Positions 19,101-24,901 of a DNA stretch of 64,000 nucleotides are shown here, one piece after another (the first letter of the stretch is position 1; each line of letters starts with the position of its first letter). The DNA lies in assembly GCA_947471505.1 (NCBI GenBank), contig CANIWM010000005.1, positions 60,885 to 124,884 on the forward strand, read 5' to 3'. A program made the translations under genes and the position numbers. Below the pieces are notes generated by a model. The model was given only the letters and a program-made list of their open reading frames with translations, was not told the DNA's origin and searched no databases. This DNA comes from Chthoniobacteraceae bacterium (lineage in GTDB: Bacteria; Verrucomicrobiota; Verrucomicrobiia; Chthoniobacterales; Chthoniobacteraceae).

Positions 19101-19229
19101 CAGCACGTAAGTGACGAACAGTCCCGCAAACCCTCCGGCGATTGCGGCGATGGTTTCCATCCGCTTCAGTCTGCTTTCGTAAGACCGAAGTTGAGCGACT
19201 AGTGATTCAGGGAGCGTGGCCGAGTTCAT
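16134..19229 (-). CDS. DUF4175-like large membrane protein with extended coiled coil
   Basis: 1031 residues from the ATG at 19229. Two membrane helices lie near the N-terminus (IAAIAGGFAGLFVTYVLLFV; VVLTATGAVLAAMFAQSW) and a third near residue 170 (WALAAAAVTALAAAPFLV). They are followed by beta-rich periplasmic segments (VKLPEYLGYPEQRVALHGS; VVAASDDFGLKETWLSWEL), a pattern recalled from DUF4175-family proteins. The C-terminal half is a long charged helical region ending in a Gln/Met-rich tract (QMQKMMQQMMQQMAKGKKPG). It is first in a four-gene minus-strand operon (then 1009-aa paralogue, cyclase-fold protein, 1138-aa paralogue). Biochemical role unknown. Confidence 0.8.
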   Translation of the reverse strand: MNSATLPESLVAQLRSYESRLKRMETIAAIAGGFAGLFVTYVLLFVADRFVNTPIAARVVLTATGAVLAAMFAQSWARYWLWTRRGPGQLAKLLQGHFRGLGDRLQGVIELTETEQLPENISPALLRAAVRQVAEESGRCNFEDAVPTRPARRWALAAAAVTALAAAPFLVAPKAATNAAQRWAMPWAEIERFTFTTVEQLPSDLYVAHGEKFELAVGLRADAQWKPGSATAQIGEQEKLTAAVAESRAVFGFPGQTRDGVIALRVGDYLKDITLHPLHRPELKELAARVKLPEYLGYPEQRVALHGSSGEFLEGSSVAFEGGIARGMGRGEIASADFTWPAVAEGNLFRTPSIPLTGLGSEVRFTWADIHGLAPVQPYTMRVSTGKDAEPRIEVQNLETEIAILPYEEVQFVVAASDDFGLKETWLSWELRKVGQKPEAEKVKAKGLSVSSLWEDWKKDNKIAEKPKYETPRVAGGQKMKESVRPMRWAPADWNVPEDSVVELVANALDFFPERKPSQSWKFTIFVLSPEKHAERIRERMDNVLKQLDERIRDEERQMEEAKEIAQRKDADSEKAGDDIKRAEAGEKQNAEELKKLVAQMQDIMKDALRNKEIQSDTIKEYSDIAKKLGEEANPAQQKASESLAKAGQSPQSRNAEMKEAQDQQQKALDAMREAANKMQTANQNLFARNFYNRLRHAASQEFKISDGLKKLAKLTVGLKPDEIGDGEKKEFNSVAGNQDGAVKDVDSIQNDMTAFLRRVPNEKYETVVKEMEDTKVVSELGELAGFVRANLGLKSVGKAKTWGDQINKWADAIQSECNCKGGEGEQDPDEMELMIAMVRAAVAQDTIRDQTSELEKTKAADNYPTEATKVSGVQSGLAGSVKKLTEEPKFAKFMQKFGPLLDKVGELMTESAGELKTPKTDETVAQLHGTIIELLVPPDKKGGKPNPQSQQMQKMMQQMMQQMAKGKKPGKNASQNASSLAGTPADGASGRTKANARVVDKSGGASSAGEWPEEFRDALQSFIQAVEGKE

Positions 19230-19542
19230 AGGCAATAGATATTTGAGACGCGACAGTAGCGACGTTTACCCGGATGGGAATGTTAGTTTTGTCAGAAAGT
19301 TGTTATTTCTCCTCCGTCAAAAATACAGGGCAAAGGCGTAAAAGCGCGCGGCTCGTGCGCCAATTCCAAGTCCTCGCGAGACACGGCGCGCAGGCCGATG
19401 AGCTTTGCCTTTGCCAGCAAAATCCCGCCGCTTCCAACGCCGCGTGGACGGCCTCATAGCGTGCAGGCTGCTCGGGATCGCCCTTACCGGGATTGTGTGT
19501 TTTACAGGCGGGATCGGTGGACACACGAGGCCCGGCGTCGCT
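19230..19542. other. Intergenic stretch, no convincing gene
   Basis: Nothing firm is encoded here. On the minus strand, a frame ending at a TGA at 19292 stays open for about 50 codons and reads like protein (ILLAKAKLIGLRAVSREDLE). It has no start codon and a stop close upstream, so at most it is a gene remnant of unknown family. The promoter of the DUF4175 operon must lie at the left edge. Confidence 0.4.
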
Positions 19543-19677
19543 CCCAAAACCTTCCTCTGCCACGCTTGCCCGATGCCGAGTGAATGGAATCGGGGGAAAT
19601 CGCGGTCGGGCGAAAACTGGGGAACCTTCCGGCTTCATGGTGCGTAGTTTTTTTTCCATCGCCTGAACCGCTTTCCA
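19543..19677. repeat. Direct repeat, copy A (~135 bp)
   Basis: Nearly identical to 20526-20662: both run from ccaaaac/ccctcctctgcc through gcccgatgccgagtgaa and ttccggcttcatggtgcg to cgcctgaacc. The core (gggcgaaaac...ttccggcttcat) belongs to a family with further copies near 23548, 23752 and 24708. Confidence 0.8.
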
Positions 19678-19678
19678 T

Positions 19679-19730
19679 GCGGGGCGTCAACTCGCTGCTT
19701 TGCGGTGTTTCAAAGCGGGATTCTGTCCGT
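19679..19730. repeat. ~50-bp direct repeat, left copy flanking vapBC
   Basis: The sequence gcggggcgtcaactcgctgc, then aaagcgggattctgt, matches 20414-20465 with few differences. The two copies bracket the vapC pseudogene and its antitoxin. Confidence 0.7.
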
Positions 19731-19770
19731 TTTTATCGCCTGCCCCGCTTTCGCCTCTCGAATACAGGCG

Positions 19771-20142
19771 TCAGGGCTTCGCCATTCGCAGCCCAGGCAC
19801 TCGGACAAAATCGCTCGCATTGCGCGTTACGAGCGTGGCCGATTCCAGGAGCGCAGTGGCGGCGATAATGGCGTCCGGTGCTTTCATGCGCACGGTGCGG
19901 CGCAACCGCGCTGCCTCTTCCACGACAGCGGCGCTCATCGGCACTTCGACGGCTTTTGCGAGCAACTCGCACCAAATCACAATGTCGGAAGCGCTCAGCC
20001 CCGAATGGCTCAACACCTCCAATCGCGTCATTGAGGAAAAGCCGCACCATCCATCAGCCATCGCGGTCAACAACGCCTACCCGGCGGCTGCGTCGCCAGA
20101 CATCGCATCAATCCAGACATTCGTATCCAGCAACCACCTCAT
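19771..20142 (-). pseudogene. vapC: VapC-type PIN-domain toxin, inactivated by an in-frame TAG
   Basis: From the ATG at 20142 (four-base ATGA overlap with the antitoxin stop) the frame begins MRWLLDTNVWIDAMSGDAAA, a typical VapC start with the first PIN aspartate in LLDTN. Codon 22 (20077-20079) is TAG. The frame then continues uninterrupted for 101 codons with the expected PIN features: TRLEV, RRTVRMKAPDAIIAATALL and LVTRNASDFVRVPGL. The rest is intact, so this looks like a recent nonsense mutation, though readthrough or a sequencing error cannot be excluded. The toxin would cleave RNA, with the antitoxin neutralising it. Confidence 0.85.
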
Positions 20143-20390
20143 CCCCGCGAGTCCCACTCCGAGCGCAACTCCTGCTCATACGCCGCCCCGTCGGGCATCT
20201 TCACCCGACCGAGCAATGCTCGGACAGACGCCAAATCCGGTTTCCCAATCTCTGCGGGAAGCGCTTCATCCACCACCACCTGCCCACTCTCCGAAGCAAC
20301 CCGGTAGCGCCGATGCGGCCCCGGATGCGGCAACATCGCAGCCGGTAAGTGCAACGTGCCCGTCTCATCAGCTTCAAGGATTGTGCTCAT
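20139..20390 (-). CDS. vapB: VapB-like antitoxin
   Basis: 83 residues. An N-terminal beta-rich segment (MSTILEADETGTLHLPAAML) of the AbrB/SpoVT type probably binds DNA. The C-terminal toxin-binding tail reads GKPDLASVRALLGRVKMPDG...ELRSEWDSRG. The stop overlaps the vapC ATG, the classic antitoxin-toxin coupling. The tail is almost identical to that of the orphan antitoxin at 33540-33776, although their N-termini differ completely. With its toxin carrying a premature stop, this antitoxin is probably orphaned, or it may cross-neutralise related toxins elsewhere. Confidence 0.75.
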   Translation of the reverse strand: MSTILEADETGTLHLPAAMLPHPGPHRRYRVASESGQVVVDEALPAEIGKPDLASVRALLGRVKMPDGAAYEQELRSEWDSRG

Positions 20391-20413
20391 ACACAGAAAA
20401 TGCCCGAAGGGCT

Positions 20414-20465
20414 GCGGGGCGTCAACTCGCTGCTTTGGGAGGAGTTGAAAGCGTGATTCTGTTGC
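20414..20465. repeat. ~50-bp direct repeat, right copy flanking vapBC
   Basis: Mate of 19679-19730 (gcggggcgtcaactcgctgc core), lying 24 bases beyond the antitoxin start. Confidence 0.7.
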
Positions 20466-20525
20466 TTCTCATCCGTCCACTTTTCCGCTGCGAATTTGAA
20501 CCCTTTTAGCACACTGGCCCGCTTT

Positions 20526-20662
20526 CCCCAAAAACCCTCCTCTGCCACGCCTGCCCGATGCCGAGTGAACGGAATCGGGGAAATCGCGGTCGGGCGAAAA
20601 CTGGGGAACCTTCCGGCTTCATGGTGCGTAGTTTTTCTTTCTCATCGCCTGAACCACTTTCC
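20526..20662. repeat. Direct repeat, copy B (~137 bp)
   Basis: Mate of 19543-19677. It sits just 3' of the stop of the minus-strand Cap15-like gene (20687). No gene is evident between 20391 and 20686 apart from this repeat and the shorter one at 20414. Confidence 0.8.
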
Positions 20663-20686
20663 CGCGAAAGATGGAACGAGTCGGCT

Positions 20687-21331
20687 TCACGGGAACTTCT
20701 GTTGCGCTAGGTCAAGTGCGTCTACCCAAGGAAGTAGGTCATCCGAAACCTTCACTTCGCGCACCTGGACCCTGACGTGATCCCCAAGGTCTTGCGCGTG
20801 ACCGGCAACCGAAGTTGCTGCATCGCGGTGTGACTTGCGTTCAAGCTGGGAAGAGTTGATGCCGACAATCGTTCCGGGACGGGTGTGAATCGTCAGGGTA
20901 TAAGAAAAGATCAGTCGCCCAGTTCTGGAATCGATGGAAACAGACACGCTTGTCCAGTCTGCGTGCGGCTGCAGCGTATCGGTATAGGACTGCCCATTGA
21001 TAACGGCGCCATCCAAGTCTTGGTCGATGTGCTCGATCATGAAACGCTTGTCTCCAGCTCTCCCGATGAAACACCCCACCCAGGTCCCGTGTAGGTAGGT
21101 GCCGCCAAAAATCCAACGGCGCGCCCACGTCACGCGGTGAATGAGTGCCTCTGCTGCAAGACTGAGCAATCTGTAAATACCTACGGACGCAAGTATCCCT
21201 GCTATTCCACTTCCTATTGCAGGGAGGGTCTTCAATCCCTGGAGTGTCGGCACAAGCCACGTCAGGACAACGAACATGACGCTGATAGTGGCGCCAGTAA
21301 CGAGGCCGTAAAACTTAGTTGCAGGGTGCAT
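20687..21331 (-). CDS. Two-TM, beta-rich protein resembling the CBASS effector Cap15 (S-2TMbeta)
   Basis: 214 residues. Two N-terminal membrane helices (FYGLVTGATISVMFVVLTWL; PAIGSGIAGILASVGIYRLL) connect through an arginine-rich joint (WARRWIF) to a ~130-residue beta-rich domain starting GGTYLHGTWVGCFIG. Features such as GTWVG, the acidic strand FMIEHIDQDLDG, ingQSYTD, a Trp-Ser-type strand and RLIFSYTLTI fit the cyclic-dinucleotide-sensing beta-barrel of SMODS-associated 2TM effectors (Cap15), which disrupt the inner membrane on activation. This is family pattern-matching by eye. No CD-NTase gene lies in the window, so if the call is right it is an orphan or acts with a distant cyclase. It could also be an unrelated 2TM protein. 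Confidence 0.5.
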   Translation of the reverse strand: MHPATKFYGLVTGATISVMFVVLTWLVPTLQGLKTLPAIGSGIAGILASVGIYRLLSLAAEALIHRVTWARRWIFGGTYLHGTWVGCFIGRAGDKRFMIEHIDQDLDGAVINGQSYTDTLQPHADWTSVSVSIDSRTGRLIFSYTLTIHTRPGTIVGINSSQLERKSHRDAATSVAGHAQDLGDHVRVQVREVKVSDDLLPWVDALDLAQQKFP

Positions 21332-21408
21332 ATTCAGAAGTTGTTAGGCGTTCGGATGGTTCGTATAAAATTGGGCAGTCAACAATATATCTAGAAAAGG
21401 GGCGAAAC

Positions 21409-21648
21409 TTACGCTTCTTGCTGAGTCTGAATCTCAAGCAATACTCCTTTATAATGAAATGCTCCCTGAGCACCGGGAAGTTCTAAGAGTCGCGCGGGGT
21501 CAAGCTGAACCAAGGCGGGTTGACGGGGTATACCCGCATGAGGATTTGCCACAAACAATGCCTCCTTTTGACGTTTCAGTGGGAGCTGATAAGTTTCTTG
21601 TTTTCCATCAATGTTAATATGAAATGACACTCGTTCAGATTCGTCCAT
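21409..21648 (-). CDS. Hypothetical protein, 79 aa
   Basis: 79 residues starting MDESERVSFHINIDGKQETY, with alternating polar/hydrophobic strands (TYQLPLKRQKEALFVA; GAFHYKGVLLEIQTQ). It looks like a small all-beta cytoplasmic protein. No family recognised, and no signal or membrane segment. It lies between the Cap15-like gene and a pair of strong hairpins, in the same orientation as its neighbours. Confidence 0.55.
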   Translation of the reverse strand: MDESERVSFHINIDGKQETYQLPLKRQKEALFVANPHAGIPRQPALVQLDPARLLELPGAQGAFHYKGVLLEIQTQQEA

Positions 21649-21678
21649 AATTTATGAGTAAAAATAAAACATACAGTG

Positions 21679-21744
21679 CTCGCGAGACGCGAGCAACGCC
21701 TCAATTCCCACTATACGACTGGCATCTTCTGCCAGTCGTATAGC
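21679..21744. repeat. Two adjacent hairpins in an intergenic gap
   Basis: The first is gctcgcg-aga-cgcgagc (21679-21695). The second is a perfect 14-bp stem (ctatacgactggca at 21712-21725, loop tcttc, tgccagtcgtatag to 21744). There is no long U-run. It could be the terminator of the minus-strand zinc-ribbon gene that ends at 21788 or a dispersed palindromic repeat. Confidence 0.65.
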
Positions 21745-21787
21745 GGGCGACTCGAGTGCTACTTTGAGTGTGGTCAATTATCGGCCT

Positions 21788-22792
21788 CTACCGCGATTTT
21801 AGATTCTGAATAGACCGAAGTTTTTCATAATAAGCAGCCATAAATTCCCTCATGCCTGCTTTAGCTTCGTCGGAGACGCTCCCCGTAACTTTAAGAGTTA
21901 GCAGAAGGTTTCCCTTGTAAGAGGTAAAGAATCCGTAGTCGGAAACAAATCCATGCACGAGTCTATCCAACTCGTCTGCCTTCGGAAATCCCAGCGCCTT
22001 CAGTTCAACGACGATCGATCTCGCCGCAGATTCCTGCTCGCGGGAAAGCGTCTTTAAACGTGTTTGCTCGGTGGCCAAGGCAGATTCAGTAGTAGCGGAT
22101 GAGAAGTTGTCGTCTTCGTCTTTAACTCGTTCAAGTTTGATGATGACTTTGTCGATTAGTGAATTCCATTGAGAAATTTTTCGTTTCTCTGAATCCGCAG
22201 CAGTCGCAGCAGTCGCAGCTTTGGCGGCAGCGGTCGCTAGAGCGGAAGCCTCAGAAGCTGCCTCTGATCGCGCGGAGAGGTCCGCAATTCTCTTTTCGAG
22301 TTCAGCAGTTCTCTGTTGCTCACGTTGAAGTTGTTCACGTTGAAGCTGTTCACGTTGAAGCTGTTCACGAGTTGCAATTTGTTGCTGTTCGGCACGCTTG
22401 GTGTAGTAGATGAATGCAGCGCCTCCGACGACACACAAAAGAAGAGCAACCTTAATAGCGAGGGACATTCTGAACTTGATAGCGGAAGGCACTTCAGGAG
22501 CGTGGGCATTTGTCGAGTTCGGAGCATCAACGGTGGTTTTTGGGCGTGGCGCTATCGGTTTAGCAATTGTAATGGACTCTTGGCAATGCGTGCATGGAGC
22601 AACACGCCCAATCCAAGAATATTGTGCTTCCAGTGAATTTTGGCAATGCGGACAGGGAAATTCGAATAGTCGCTCCTCGGCTGGGAGTGCTTGAAACTCT
22701 GAGCGGCACGATGCGCATCTGATAGTTTTGCCTTTGTAGTGCGCCGGAACCTCGGATGACGTTCCGCAATGAATGCAGGTCGTAGAGAACAT
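21788..22792 (-). CDS. Zinc-ribbon membrane protein with coiled coil
   Basis: 334 residues. Two treble-clef/zinc-ribbon units lie at the N-terminus (CIHCG...CASC and CPHC...CTHC). They are followed by one membrane helix (LAIKVALLLCVVGGAAFIYY) and a coiled coil that opens with three identical pentapeptides REQLQ, encoded by a 15-bp tandem repeat at 22321-22365. The C-terminal ~120 residues (SLIDKVIIKLERVKDEDD...) form a separate helical/beta domain of unknown family. The N-terminal ribbons probably face the cytoplasm. The start ATG overlaps the stop of the upstream gene by one base (TGATG). Confidence 0.7.
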   Translation of the reverse strand: MFSTTCIHCGTSSEVPAHYKGKTIRCASCRSEFQALPAEERLFEFPCPHCQNSLEAQYSWIGRVAPCTHCQESITIAKPIAPRPKTTVDAPNSTNAHAPEVPSAIKFRMSLAIKVALLLCVVGGAAFIYYTKRAEQQQIATREQLQREQLQREQLQREQQRTAELEKRIADLSARSEAASEASALATAAAKAATAATAADSEKRKISQWNSLIDKVIIKLERVKDEDDNFSSATTESALATEQTRLKTLSREQESAARSIVVELKALGFPKADELDRLVHGFVSDYGFFTSYKGNLLLTLKVTGSVSDEAKAGMREFMAAYYEKLRSIQNLKSR

Positions 22793-23112
22793 CAGCGGAC
22801 TCGCGAATAACTCTTCGGAAATGGGCGTATAAACTTTGTTGAACTGTCGAGGGCAAACAGGATGTCGTCCTCCTTGGCGCGGAGCGTAAACTCGATGGAG
22901 TAAACCTTGCCAGCGCCGCTGAAGATAGCGTCTTCCTGAGCGACTACGTCAATGCTGTGACGAGCGAAAGAATGGAGTACGTCATGTTTGTCTTGCGCGT
23001 CCACGAGGATGGAAAGAGTGCCGTCCTCGTTCGTGTGGAAGTAATCGGTGTCGTGGTGGTCAATCATGGTAATATGGGTTGGCGTTGATTCGACGGGAGG
23101 CGTTGTCGTCAA
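22792..23112 (-). CDS. Hypothetical protein, 106 aa
   Basis: 106 residues, acidic, starting MTTTPPVESTPTHITMIDHH. A later Met (MIDHHDTDYFHTNEDG) is an alternative start. The body alternates short strands and helices (LSILVDAQDKHDVLHSFARH; VYSIEFTLRAKEDDILFAL). No family recognised. It is translationally coupled to the zinc-ribbon membrane protein, suggesting a shared function. Confidence 0.6.
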   Translation of the reverse strand: MTTTPPVESTPTHITMIDHHDTDYFHTNEDGTLSILVDAQDKHDVLHSFARHSIDVVAQEDAIFSGAGKVYSIEFTLRAKEDDILFALDSSTKFIRPFPKSYSRVR

Positions 23113-23229
23113 TTTGGCTTAGGCCTGTTTGTGTGAAAAAATAACTGCGTACGACAATCAGTCGGTCACCGCCGTTTGCATTGAGTATCAACCTATCGGT
23201 CTGGCACCGCCATTTTTATCGGCGAAACA

Positions 23230-23427
23230 CTACGGGCGTAAGCCCATCCAACGAGAAAGGCGGTTCATTGGCTTGTTATTTTCGCGTTTTACCTCGTCTG
23301 CCGCCCATTGGGAAAGAGCTTTGCCTCTCTGATATTCTGCGGATTTATTAGGACAACCACAGCTGGGACAACTTGGGGCTTGAACGGACATCTGCTTTGA
23401 GCAATCGGAGCATACAATTAGTGCCAT
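23230..23427 (-). CDS. Small zinc-ribbon protein, 65 aa
   Basis: 65 residues from the ATG at 23427. An N-terminal zinc ribbon (CSDCSKQMSVQAPSCPSCGCP; two CxxC pairs) is followed by a short basic helix (KSAEYQRGKALSQWAADEVK). Proteins of this type are common small DUF-like zinc ribbons of unknown role. The longer frame to 23481 adds a sequence without coding character. Confidence 0.65.
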   Translation of the reverse strand: MALIVCSDCSKQMSVQAPSCPSCGCPNKSAEYQRGKALSQWAADEVKRENNKPMNRLSRWMGLRP

Positions 23428-23539
23428 AATTTTGTTTTTAATTTTTTCGGGGATTCCCATTTGTTGGCTACAGTAACGCACTTTTCTTTAGTGTTTCAAG
23501 CAGCGTTTGTCGAGTTTGTTTTTCCACAATCAGATGGGA

Positions 23540-23740
23540 AACGGAGTCACGCGAAAAAATTGAAAACATTCCGGCTTCATAGCGTGTATTCATTGTTTTT
23601 TATCTCATGTCCCTGTTTCCAGTTTCCCGTGGCTAATCAATCGCGCGTTTGTCGGGTGGGAGGTGGAAGCTTTTGCGGGTGGTGCGGTTCTTTTTGTCGG
23701 TGTGCGGGAAGGCGAGTTCGGCTTTGTTTTGGCACTTGCG
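23540..23740. repeat. Duplicated ~200-bp segment, truncated copy
   Basis: Matches 24700-24901 over about 190 bases with scattered differences. It contains the last ~35 codons of the hypothetical gene at 24793 plus its 3' flank. The 3' flank contains the repeat motif cacgcga...ttccggcttcat (23548-23586), which forms a 7-bp outer stem in the other copy. Confidence 0.85.
23633..23740 (-). pseudogene. C-terminal remnant of a paralogue of the gene at 24793
   Basis: The minus-strand frame ending at a TAG at 23633-23635 encodes RKCQNKAELAFPHTDKK, NRTTRKSFHLPPDKRAID, identical to the C-terminus of the 246-residue protein at 24793-25533. Upstream of the Arg the similarity stops and no start codon remains. 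It is therefore a truncated duplicate left after deletion or recombination. Confidence 0.8.
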
Positions 23741-23801
23741 GAAATCGGGGTCAGGCGAAAAAATCGAACAGAAAGCGGTTTCATCGTCATTAAAGCACCG
23801 T

Positions 23802-24020
23802 TCAATTCCTCGGCCCGAGCGGGACGTGGTCCATCGGGTAGCGGCGGAGGGTGCCGTCGGGGTTGAGGATGTCCCATTCGATGAGGAGGGCGCGTTGTTT
23901 GGCCTTGGGGAGGTTGTCGAAGTCGGTCCATGCGGCTTGTGCTTCGGCGTGGAACTGTGCGTCGGTTAGGTATTGGTGGGGGATGCGAGGCTTGGCGAGT
24001 TTGGCGGCGGTTTTTGGCAT
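23802..24020 (-). CDS. Hypothetical protein, 72 aa, partner of the ART-like gene
   Basis: 72 residues, starting MPKTAAKLAKPRIPHQYLTD, mostly helical with several Trp and aromatic positions (QAAWTDFDNLPKAKQRALLI) and ending MDHVPLGPRN. No family recognised. Its ATG is five bases after the stop of the ADP-ribosyltransferase-like gene, so the two are almost certainly co-transcribed. It could be an antitoxin or immunity-type partner by position, but nothing in the sequence proves this. Confidence 0.6.
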   Translation of the reverse strand: MPKTAAKLAKPRIPHQYLTDAQFHAEAQAAWTDFDNLPKAKQRALLIEWDILNPDGTLRRYPMDHVPLGPRN

Positions 24021-24025
24021 GGGCG

Positions 24026-24619
24026 TTAGTGTGTAGGCGGTCGGAAATAGCCGATGATGGCGCGGGCGTCGCGGACGGCGATTTGGATGTGGGATTTGAG
24101 CTTGATGCCCGCTCCTGTAAATGCGGGTTCGCCTTCTTGGAATACGCCGCGTGCGGTCTGCAAGCTGGTGCCGAGCCGATGGCCGATGGCTGGGATGGTG
24201 GCGTTTAACACGAAGCAGTCGCGGTGGCGCTTGAGCCAGTCGTAGTCGCCTGTGCTGACGGATTGGTTTTCTGGAAGGCTGATTCCTTGGACTCCGAGGC
24301 GGCGCTCTAAACCTGCGGCGGCTTCGGCGAGTTCGCGAGTGTAGCGGATGTCGAGCAAGTCAAAGCAGTCACCGAGTTGGATGATGGCTCCGATGACGGC
24401 GGGGCGTTTGATTTTACTCCCTTTGCGGCGCGCCTGAGTCTGTGCCCATTCGAGGGCGCGGGAGGGGCTGTGTTCCCAAAAATAAATGCCACTACCAAGC
24501 CAGTCGTAGGTGTTATCGCTGGCGAGGAGTGCGGCTTTACCCGCAAGGACGGAGTCGGCCACGCGGCTGTCGCAGCCGTGGAAACCGAACACTGTGCGTT
24601 GGAAAGAGAGTAAATCCAT
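24026..24619 (-). CDS. ADP-ribosyltransferase-like protein (putative H-Y-E class)
   Basis: 197 residues. The N-terminus reads TVFGFHGCD, then SDNTYDWLGSGIYFWEHSPS and RALEWAQTQARRKGSK. This resembles the PARP/DUF3990-type ART pattern, in which an early His and a G-x-G-x-Y-F strand followed by a helix 'RALxWA' form the NAD pocket. A later acidic residue (GVFQEGEPAFTGAG) could be the third catalytic position. No signal peptide. With its small downstream partner it may form a toxin-antitoxin or defence pair. The ART assignment is by motif shape only; I do not recognise the exact family. Confidence 0.5.
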   Translation of the reverse strand: MDLLSFQRTVFGFHGCDSRVADSVLAGKAALLASDNTYDWLGSGIYFWEHSPSRALEWAQTQARRKGSKIKRPAVIGAIIQLGDCFDLLDIRYTRELAEAAAGLERRLGVQGISLPENQSVSTGDYDWLKRHRDCFVLNATIPAIGHRLGTSLQTARGVFQEGEPAFTGAGIKLKSHIQIAVRDARAIIGYFRPPTH

Positions 24620-24707
24620 TTGATTCCAGAATGAGCGTGAGAGTTACAGAATGACCTGGGATTTCAAAGGAGGAAGTTGAGGCTCATTTTCCCGAGGGAA
24701 ACGAGTT

Positions 24708-24901
24708 CACGCGAAAAAATGGAAAACATTCCGGCTTCATCGCGTGTATTCATGGTTTTTTATCTCATGCGCCCGTTTCCGGTTTCCCGTGGCTAATCAA
24801 TCGCGCGTTTGTCGGGCGGGAGGTGGAAGCTTTTGCGGGTGGTGCGGTTCTTTTTGTCGGTGTGGGGGAAGGCGAGTTCGGCTTTGTTTTGGCACTTGCG
24901 G
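24708..24901. repeat. Duplicated segment, full copy, with 7-bp stem
   Basis: Mate of 23540-23740. At 24708-24746 the arms cacgcga and tcgcgtg enclose aaaaatgg...ttccggctt, so the motif can fold. It lies immediately 3' of the stop at 24793. A minus-strand short frame MNTRDEAGMFSIFSRE runs through it in both copies. Confidence 0.8.

Noticed and set aside
19303..19659. 118-codon minus-strand frame beginning MKPEG...
   Set aside because: It runs through a repeat that is present several times and then into low-quality sequence; the repeat explains the openness of the frame.
21331..21360. GCCTAAC/GTTAGGC reminiscent of an integron attC core, next to small accessory genes
   Set aside because: Only one such motif, in the wrong orientation relative to the neighbouring gene, with no second core or hairpin between; no integrase seen.
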